From positions 9,340-16,415 of the forward strand of contig NYWQ01000029.1 of NCBI GenBank assembly GCA_002685115.1: a stretch of DNA of 7,076 nucleotides, read 5' to 3'. Within the stretch, counting starts at the first letter, position 1. Every line of letters starts with the position of its first letter. Below, one piece after another: positions 1 to 7,076 of the stretch. The DNA comes from Flavobacteriales bacterium. Its GTDB lineage: Bacteria; Bacteroidota; Bacteroidia; Flavobacteriales; UBA7430. The translations under genes were made by a program, and so were the position numbers. The notes beneath the pieces were generated by a model. The model saw only the letters and a program-made list of their open reading frames with translations, was not told the DNA's origin and did not search any database.

Positions 1-1199
1 TTCACCAAATAAGAATACGTTTCATCTAAATATTCTGATTTTGGAAAATCATTTATGAAATCTTGAAGAATCATAGTAGGATCGGCATAAGGATAACCCA
101 ACTCGTAACACAACTTTGCAAAGTTGAAGGAGGAATGCTCGGTAATGGCCTTATTAAAATTAAAATTCGAAGCAGATTCAAAGGCATTTTGAGCTGATTT
201 TTTATCCCCTAACTCTAAATAACAGTCGCCTAAATAATAATAGGCATTTTGTGCAAAACTACCATCTGCAGCAATAATTTTATTAAAAGCAGAACTTGCT
301 AAAGAAAATTCTTTAGTACGGTAATAAGATTGACCTAGAATATAATAGCCCTGGGCGTCTAGATGGTTTTGCTCTGCTAAATATTTGGTGTTAAAATAAT
401 AGATGGCATTGGCGTAATCATTGGTATGATAGTAGGCTTCTGCTATCAATTTATACAGTTCTGAAGATGAAGTAGAAATAGAATCCACATAAGCTAAACT
501 AAAATCTAAAAGTTTCTGGTACTCAAGTTGTTTATGGTAAATCTGGCTTATGTAAAGCGGAATTTGTTTTGAATATAGATGACGATCTAACAGATCTTGA
601 AAAAACTTTTTTGAAGTAGCATAATTACCATTTGCATAAGCGATGTATGCATAATAGTATTTTGCATCGTCTTGAAAAGGGTTATCGTAAATGATCAAAT
701 CTTTAAATAAAACGGAAGATTGATTTAAATCTCCTAAGGAAAATAAACAGTAGGCATAGTTAAAAAGATACTGTGAAACTTCTTTTGTTTGCAATTCAAA
801 TTTATCGATTAGCTCATAATATACTAACGATTCGTTGTAAGCTCGTTTACTAAAATAAAAATCAGCTAAATTAAGACATATGTTATAATACAAGCTGCTG
901 TTTGGATAGTCATCAAGGAATTTCTTTAGTAAAAATTCGGCATCATTCGTATACAAATACATTGCAGACAAGGCTTTGTAATAATCTGTTTGAATCGCTA
1001 AAAGACAATTCTTATCCTCAATCATCTCATCTAATTGACTAAAGGTTTTATAGGCAGATGCGTAAGAAGCTGTATTGTAGAAGTCTAGTGCCATTTGATA
1101 GGTCTCCATACTTGGATCAACTGAAATCTGTTGAGCTTGGACTCTAAAACTATTTAAAAACAGCAGCGTAAAAAGGAATAGGGTTATTCTCATAATCAT
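1..1199 (-). CDS. Secreted tetratricopeptide-repeat protein, C-terminus cut by window edge
   Basis: This reading frame is open from an ATG at 1199 to the left edge, giving 399 residues with no stop, so the C-terminal part is missing. Residues 1-22 form a signal peptide: an Arg at 4, a hydrophobic core and an Ala-Gln junction after VQA suit signal peptidase I cleavage, which places the protein in the periplasm or at the cell surface. The rest is a run of TPR-like helix pairs with the usual Tyr/Leu-Gly/Tyr/Ala/Phe spacing, at about residues 34-57, 104-138, 141-175, 176-205, 245-280, 281-315 and 316-347. The clearest reads YYYLGDCYLELGDKKSAQNA. TPRs bind other proteins, so a scaffold or assembly role is plausible, but no catalytic motif is visible and the partner is unknown. 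Long secreted TPR proteins are common in Bacteroidota. A second in-frame ATG at 1193 is an equally possible start. The gene lies after the yidC terminator, so it probably has its own promoter. Confidence 0.85.
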   Translation of the reverse strand, partial: MIMRITLFLFTLLFLNSFRVQAQQISVDPSMETYQMALDFYNTASYASAYKTFSQLDEMIEDKNCLLAIQTDYYKALSAMYLYTNDAEFLLKKFLDDYPNSSLYYNICLNLADFYFSKRAYNESLVYYELIDKFELQTKEVSQYLFNYAYCLFSLGDLNQSSVLFKDLIIYDNPFQDDAKYYYAYIAYANGNYATSKKFFQDLLDRHLYSKQIPLYISQIYHKQLEYQKLLDFSLAYVDSISTSSSELYKLIAEAYYHTNDYANAIYYFNTKYLAEQNHLDAQGYYILGQSYYRTKEFSLASSAFNKIIAADGSFAQNAYYYLGDCYLELGDKKSAQNAFESASNFNFNKAITEHSSFNFAKLCYELGYPYADPTMILQDFINDFPKSEYLDETYSYLV

Positions 1200-1353
1200 T
1201 TATTTAATACATAAAAATAGAGAAACTAATGTATAGAAGAACAGATGTCTGATGAACTTATGAACGTTAAGAAGTTAATTGCTAAAAGATCCTAAGTACA
1301 AAACAGTATGGCATTATAACTACGATAAACAGTATTTATTTCATGCAAATTAA
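1200..1353 (-). other. Intergenic leader of the TPR gene
   Basis: This A/T-rich gap lies between the yidC terminator and the TPR gene and should contain that gene's promoter. The best match to the Bacteroidota -7 box (TAnnTTTG) that I see on the minus strand is TACATTAG at 1226-1233, 26 nt before the ATG at 1199. It has no good TTTG -33 partner at the usual spacing. A TATAAT-like string lies farther upstream near 1314-1319. No open frame, tRNA or convincing hairpin was seen, and there is no Shine-Dalgarno sequence before the start codon. The promoter position is therefore not settled. Confidence 0.35.
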
Positions 1354-1383
1354 AAAAGGGTAATCTTGTCAGATTACCCTTTT
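1354..1383 (-). terminator. Intrinsic terminator of the pyrG-yidC transcript
   Basis: A perfect 13-bp inverted repeat (1354-1366 and 1371-1383) encloses a 4-nt loop. Read on the minus strand, the stem AAAAGGGTAATCT is followed by loop GACA, the matching arm and then two further Ts beyond the stem, giving a run of six Ts overall. This is the classic Rho-independent layout. It begins 16 nt after the yidC stop codon at 1400-1402. On the plus strand the T-run is only the four stem bases followed by As, so the signal points toward the minus strand. Confidence 0.9.
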
Positions 1384-1399
1384 AAAAATATGGTAGCGT

Positions 1400-3226
1400 T
1401 TATTTTTTATTTTTGAGCTCTTGTTGTTCTTTCATCATTTTCTCTAACCTAGCTTGAAACTTAGACTTTCCTTTTTTTGGAGTCGTTTCTTTATGAGCCT
1501 CTAGCTTTGCTAATAACGCATTATCATCCGTCATAGTTTCAATTAATTTTTGTTGCCCAAATGTAATTAAGTTGGCCAAAAAGTAGTAATAACTCAATGC
1601 TGCTGCATAGTTGTTCATCACACCCAAGAAAATAACAGGCATAAAGTACATCATATACTTCATTTGAGGCATTTGAGAATTTGAAGAAGACATACTATTA
1701 TTACTAAATTTCATTTGAAAAACTGTGGTTAAAGTCATCAACAAAGTGAACAAACTAACATGATCGCCATAAAAAGGAATAGAAAATCCTAAATTATATA
1801 TTGAATCGTAAGTGGATAAATCATTAGCCCACAAAAAGCCTTGCTGACGCAATTCTATGGAAGCAGGAAAGAAACGGAATAAAGCAAAGAGTATAGGCAT
1901 TTGAAATAACACTGGGATACAACCACCCAATGGGTTTACACCAGTTTGTTTGTACAAAGACATGGTCTCTTGTTGACGCTTCATTTGATCCTCATACTTC
2001 TCATTTATAGCATCTATTTGGGGTTTTAGAACCCGCATTTTAGCCATAGAAGTATAAGACTTGTACGTAAAAGGAAACAAAACCATTTTAATAAGCAAAG
2101 CCATCAATAAGATAATAATACCGTAATTAAAACCCCAATTTTCAAAAGCATTAAAAATATTTATAACGATGTATTTATTGATCCATCCAATAAAACTCCA
2201 ACCTAAAGGAACGAGCTCTTCTAGACCAATTTCGTAAGATTTTAATGTTTTAACATGGTTGGGCACAAAATACCAATCCATATTGTAAGAGCTCGTAGCT
2301 CCTTGATAATTTAGTGAAGCAGAAGACGACAGCGTTTTCAAATAATTTAAAGAGCCATTGAGAGCCTTTGAGGAAAGCTCTATCTCACTACTTAAGTCAT
2401 TGGAAACTAATACAGAAGAAAAATATTGTGATTTAAAGGCAATCCAATCTGAATTTAAAACACGTTCAGTGTCATCCTTACTAAAAGATAAATTAGCAAC
2501 TTCACCGTCTACATAGTAATAAGCCGAAGTATTTAAAGATTCGTTTTCAATATTTTTTTCTTGACGTGGAACAGAAACAGACCAGTCTAACTCTATAGGG
2601 TTGTCTGCTTGAATTAAGCCATCTAAACCAACAAAATTTACACTTTGAGTAACTTTATAGGAATTGGGTGCTAAACGATATAGAAACTCAAGATATTTAC
2701 CTTCTTGTACGTTCAAACGCATGGAAACAACTTGCTGATTCCCTTGCGTGTATTTGTTGGTTTCAAAAACAAAATTATTGGTCTGCAAACGTCTATTTTG
2801 AGACCAGAATGTTAGGTTGAATAAAGAAGAATCTTCTCGAACTAAATTTACAGGAAGTGAGTCATAAGTAGAATATTGCTTAAGGAATACACTACTCACT
2901 CGACCGCCTTTTGACGCTAATTCAACCTTAACTAGATCATTTTCTAAATACGTTTTATCCGAAAAATCTTGCTTACTTGCTGCATTGGAAAATGCACCAA
3001 ATGCCTCTACTAATTCTGCAGATGATGATGAATCAGATTCAAAGACGGAAACGGAACTTGAGGGAGCTGCGACACGTTCATTATTTACTGAGGGTTCTTC
3101 AGTAGTAGGAGAAATCTTAGATTCTTCAAGTTGAGCTTGGTTATTTAAAAACCAAAATAAGATCATGCCGATAAGTGCAAAACCTATAACCGAATTAAAA
3201 TCAGTTTTCTTTTCTTGTTGTAACAT
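1400..3226 (-). CDS. yidC: Membrane protein insertase YidC
   Basis: A 608-residue YidC/Oxa1/Alb3 insertase, which moves inner-membrane proteins into the bilayer alone or with SecYEG. Residues 12-27 form the first membrane helix. A Ser- and Glu-rich linker follows to about residue 90, then the large periplasmic beta domain (about 90-335). The conserved core starts near residue 345, with membrane helices at about 366-387, 431-453, 489-507 and 524-557. The family signature YTSMAKMR (391-398) ends in Arg398, which aligns with the groove arginine of E. coli YidC (R366). NPLGGC at 431-436 and FQMPI at 441-445 are also intact. The cytoplasmic C-terminus (584-608) has ten Lys/Arg against three Glu, which fits contact with the ribosome. 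Full length is normal for the Gram-negative type. The ATG is 3 nt after the pyrG stop codon, so the two are probably cotranscribed and perhaps translationally coupled. A strong terminator follows. Confidence 0.97.
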   Translation of the reverse strand: MLQQEKKTDFNSVIGFALIGMILFWFLNNQAQLEESKISPTTEEPSVNNERVAAPSSSVSVFESDSSSSAELVEAFGAFSNAASKQDFSDKTYLENDLVKVELASKGGRVSSVFLKQYSTYDSLPVNLVREDSSLFNLTFWSQNRRLQTNNFVFETNKYTQGNQQVVSMRLNVQEGKYLEFLYRLAPNSYKVTQSVNFVGLDGLIQADNPIELDWSVSVPRQEKNIENESLNTSAYYYVDGEVANLSFSKDDTERVLNSDWIAFKSQYFSSVLVSNDLSSEIELSSKALNGSLNYLKTLSSSASLNYQGATSSYNMDWYFVPNHVKTLKSYEIGLEELVPLGWSFIGWINKYIVINIFNAFENWGFNYGIIILLMALLIKMVLFPFTYKSYTSMAKMRVLKPQIDAINEKYEDQMKRQQETMSLYKQTGVNPLGGCIPVLFQMPILFALFRFFPASIELRQQGFLWANDLSTYDSIYNLGFSIPFYGDHVSLFTLLMTLTTVFQMKFSNNSMSSSNSQMPQMKYMMYFMPVIFLGVMNNYAAALSYYYFLANLITFGQQKLIETMTDDNALLAKLEAHKETTPKKGKSKFQARLEKMMKEQQELKNKK

Positions 3227-3229
3227 GTC

Positions 3230-4849
<1,620 letters not shown>

Positions 4850-4869
4850 TTATCACTGGTTAATTTGGT

Positions 4870-4877
4870 CAATAATA
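4870..4877 (-). promoter_or_regulatory. Possible -7 box for pyrG-yidC
   Basis: The minus-strand octamer TATTATTG matches five of the six fixed bases of the Bacteroidota -7 consensus TAnnTTTG and lies 32 nt before the pyrG ATG, a suitable distance for a short leader. There is no clear TTTG -33 element about 19 nt upstream, and A/T-rich DNA yields such matches by chance. I find no terminator hairpin in the 94-bp gap, so read-through from the receptor gene is an alternative or additional source of pyrG transcript. Confidence 0.3.
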
Positions 4878-4931
4878 TAACTTTGTAAAACTAGAAATAT
4901 TCATGCATTAGAAAAAGGAATTTCGTGTTTT

Positions 4932-7076
4932 TTAAAATTGCCAATTTGCGCCGATACTTGGCATAAATGGGAGTTGATTAATTCTAGAATCCGTTAACTG
5001 ATCGTAGTAAAAAATATTGGCTCTGTCGTATAAATTACTTATACTTAAAGTAGTTTCCATTATACTGTTTTTAGAAAAAACAATTTTCTTTTTGATAGAA
5101 ACATCCAATCGATGATAATCGGGCATTTGCCCTCTGTTGTAATCGGCATAATAAATCCCTAAGTCTCCGTTAGATTGAGTTATATCGGTATTGATACCAT
5201 CTTCAAAATTAACATTTTCATAATAGCCTTGTGTTTCTGTAAATGGAAATCCAGAACCGTAATTCCATCGCATATCAAAGGTCCATGATTTGTCTTTACC
5301 AAATATCCGTGATGCGACAATGTTTAAATTATGACGACGATCAAAATGAGGAGCATAGGTTTCAAATGCATCTGTTTTGGTTACTTTACCTAAAGAATAA
5401 ACCATCCATAAACTAGTCGTTTGATCGTTGTATTTGATTAAAAAATCAATCCCTTTTGCCAAACCACTTTCTACAACAAAGTCTTTTTTAAGTTCATCGG
5501 CAATCGCATCATTTTGTGTATCGTCTTCGTAGATTTTATTTCTATTTAAATTTATTAATTGGCCAAAATCTTTTACATAACCTTCAATATTAACGGTCCA
5601 TTTTTCGTTTAAATCAAGTTCTAAACCTACAATCAAATGCTTGGCTTTTTGGAGGTATGATGTTCGCTCTTCTCCATTTAAGTTGGCCGGTAAATTGGTA
5701 GTACTGGATATAAAGCCTTGAAATAAATTTACAACTTCTCTTCCAGTAGTAACTGCTACAAGGTTTTGAGAGAATAATCCAGCAGAAGATTTTAATCGTA
5801 AACGCTCAGTAATATTATACTTTAAGCCAAAACGTGGTTCTAAAGAGGATTCACCCAATGAAGTGTAAGAATGGTATCTTATGCTCGGTTCAAAAAGCAA
5901 TCGAGTACCAACGTGCTTATACTTGGCAAATACAGCAAATTCAGTTGTATTGTCATTGTGCGCTAATTCAATATTGGATGGATTGTAAAAACTTAATGAA
6001 TTTGAAAAACCGAGTACTTCCAAACCGTATTTCATTTGATTGTCTCCTGAAAGAAAGGAAGTGAAATCTAGCCCCATATTAAAACCTCCAATAGAACTCT
6101 TTTTTGGTCTAGTAGATGGATTTGATTGCTCTGTATTGTAATTAGAATAAGCAAAATTACCTTCTACCAACATGGTTGAACCGCTAGGAATAAGAACAAA
6201 ATTAGAACCAAAACCAGTAGACTTCCAATTGAAATTGGTTAACGAAGTATAGGCGACATCGTCGCCATAATTAAAACCAAACAGGTTAATTTTACTACCG
6301 TTTGAACCCGAAAAAGAAACTTTACCGTAAATATCCATAAAGCTGTAAGGTAAGCCCTCATCTCCAATGTAAGAGTAAATAGATTGAGAAGTTTGATCGA
6401 TGTAAGATGTTTTGGCAGAAAGAATAAATGAACTTCCTGCGCCATTTTCTTTTTGTTTAAACAAAGGACCTTCTAGTAATAATTTTGCACCAAATGTTGA
6501 TGCAGCTACTTTACCCGTGAGTCGTTTTTTATTACCGTCTCTTGTTTTTATATCAACAACAGAAGAAATACGACCGCCATATTCGGCACTAAAACCTCCC
6601 GTATAAACATCTGCAGTTTTAATAACATCGGTATCGAATACAGAAAACAATCCTATGGAGTGAAAAGCATTGTAGAGTATCATACCGTCTAACAAAACAG
6701 CATTATGAATTGGAGCTCCTCCTCTTATATACAATTGTCCACCTTGGTCACCCGTAAATACAACTCCAGGAATTACTTGTAAAAATTGAGCTATATCTGG
6801 CTCCCCACCAATTGAAGGGAGTTTCTTTAAGGATTTTGACGTTAGTTTTACTACCGATGTATTTACACTCGTCTTTGCCTCCTGACGTTCTGCAGAAAGC
6901 TGAATTGTGTTTAACTGAATACTCGACTCCTTTAAATAAAACTTTTCGTTGTTTATTTTGTTTGGTACAACTTCTACTGAAGAGGAAATAGCATCAAACC
7001 CAATGTAGGAAACATTAATTGTATATGTTCCAACTGGAACCTGAGATAAATTGAAAAAACCATTGGCATCAGTTAC
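4932..7076 (-). CDS. TonB-dependent outer-membrane receptor, N-terminus cut by window edge
   Basis: The frame is open from the TAA at 4932 to the right edge, giving 714 visible residues. It is an outer-membrane beta-barrel transporter powered by TonB-ExbB-ExbD. Visible residues 1-48 are the end of a carboxypeptidase-regulatory-like beta-sandwich domain (DANGFF, VPVGTYTI, SYIGF), common in Bacteroidota receptors. The plug domain follows, with LPSIGGEPDIAQFLQVIPGV at 86-105, GGQLYIRGG at 112-120, LLDGM at 128-132 and the SAEYGGRISSVVDIKTRDG stretch at 163-181. The barrel fills the rest and includes NRGQMPDYHRLDVSIKKK at 647-664. The last residue is Phe (ANWQF), the usual barrel-assembly signal. 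The signal peptide and the beginning of the first domain lie outside the window, perhaps 60-90 residues. A start near 6734 would be a TTG (Leu115) inside the plug and is not real. No SusD-like partner is seen downstream. The substrate cannot be told from the sequence. Confidence 0.93.
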   Translation of the reverse strand, partial: VTDANGFFNLSQVPVGTYTINVSYIGFDAISSSVEVVPNKINNEKFYLKESSIQLNTIQLSAERQEAKTSVNTSVVKLTSKSLKKLPSIGGEPDIAQFLQVIPGVVFTGDQGGQLYIRGGAPIHNAVLLDGMILYNAFHSIGLFSVFDTDVIKTADVYTGGFSAEYGGRISSVVDIKTRDGNKKRLTGKVAASTFGAKLLLEGPLFKQKENGAGSSFILSAKTSYIDQTSQSIYSYIGDEGLPYSFMDIYGKVSFSGSNGSKINLFGFNYGDDVAYTSLTNFNWKSTGFGSNFVLIPSGSTMLVEGNFAYSNYNTEQSNPSTRPKKSSIGGFNMGLDFTSFLSGDNQMKYGLEVLGFSNSLSFYNPSNIELAHNDNTTEFAVFAKYKHVGTRLLFEPSIRYHSYTSLGESSLEPRFGLKYNITERLRLKSSAGLFSQNLVAVTTGREVVNLFQGFISSTTNLPANLNGEERTSYLQKAKHLIVGLELDLNEKWTVNIEGYVKDFGQLINLNRNKIYEDDTQNDAIADELKKDFVVESGLAKGIDFLIKYNDQTTSLWMVYSLGKVTKTDAFETYAPHFDRRHNLNIVASRIFGKDKSWTFDMRWNYGSGFPFTETQGYYENVNFEDGINTDITQSNGDLGIYYADYNRGQMPDYHRLDVSIKKKIVFSKNSIMETTLSISNLYDRANIFYYDQLTDSRINQLPFMPSIGANWQF

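Noticed and set aside
1354..1383. Inverted repeat as a recombination site or operator
   Set aside because: Its position just after a stop codon, perfect short-loop stem and trailing T-run on the minus strand fit a terminator. No second copy was noticed in the window.
5834..6606. Three short open frames (two plus strand, one minus strand in another frame) within the receptor gene
   Set aside because: All overlap the continuous receptor frame, which has clear plug and barrel motifs. Their products show no domain features.

Overview
The window looks like a piece of a low-GC chromosome from the phylum Bacteroidota, most likely a marine or free-living flavobacterium-like lineage. Four points support this. 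The YidC has the long periplasmic-domain form and follows pyrG directly. The TonB-dependent receptor carries an N-terminal carboxypeptidase-regulatory-like domain and the plug motifs typical of this phylum. The start codons are preceded by A/T-rich sequence rather than clear Shine-Dalgarno sites. All three visible stop codons are TAA. I cannot name a genus or species.

All four genes lie on the minus strand, so transcription runs from right to left. From the right edge: (1) a TonB-dependent outer-membrane receptor, cut at its 5' end by the window edge, ending at 4932; (2) a 94-bp gap that may hold a promoter; (3) pyrG, CTP synthase, 4837 to 3230; (4) yidC, membrane protein insertase, 3226 to 1400, only 3 nt after pyrG; (5) a strong intrinsic terminator at 1354-1383, then a gap of about 150 bp; (6) a secreted tetratricopeptide-repeat protein starting near 1199, its C-terminal part cut off by the left edge.

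pyrG and yidC look like a two-gene operon closed by the terminator. The cotranscription is inferred from spacing. The two products have no direct biochemical link: one makes CTP for nucleic acid and phospholipid synthesis, the other inserts inner-membrane proteins. The receptor and the TPR protein are envelope proteins of unknown specificity, and nothing in the sequence ties them functionally to the pair.

This is an ordinary housekeeping region with envelope neighbours. I found no mobile element, CRISPR array, RNA gene, toxin-antitoxin pair, defence gene or biosynthetic cluster, and no convincing novel system. No stretch over 300 bp lacks a gene.
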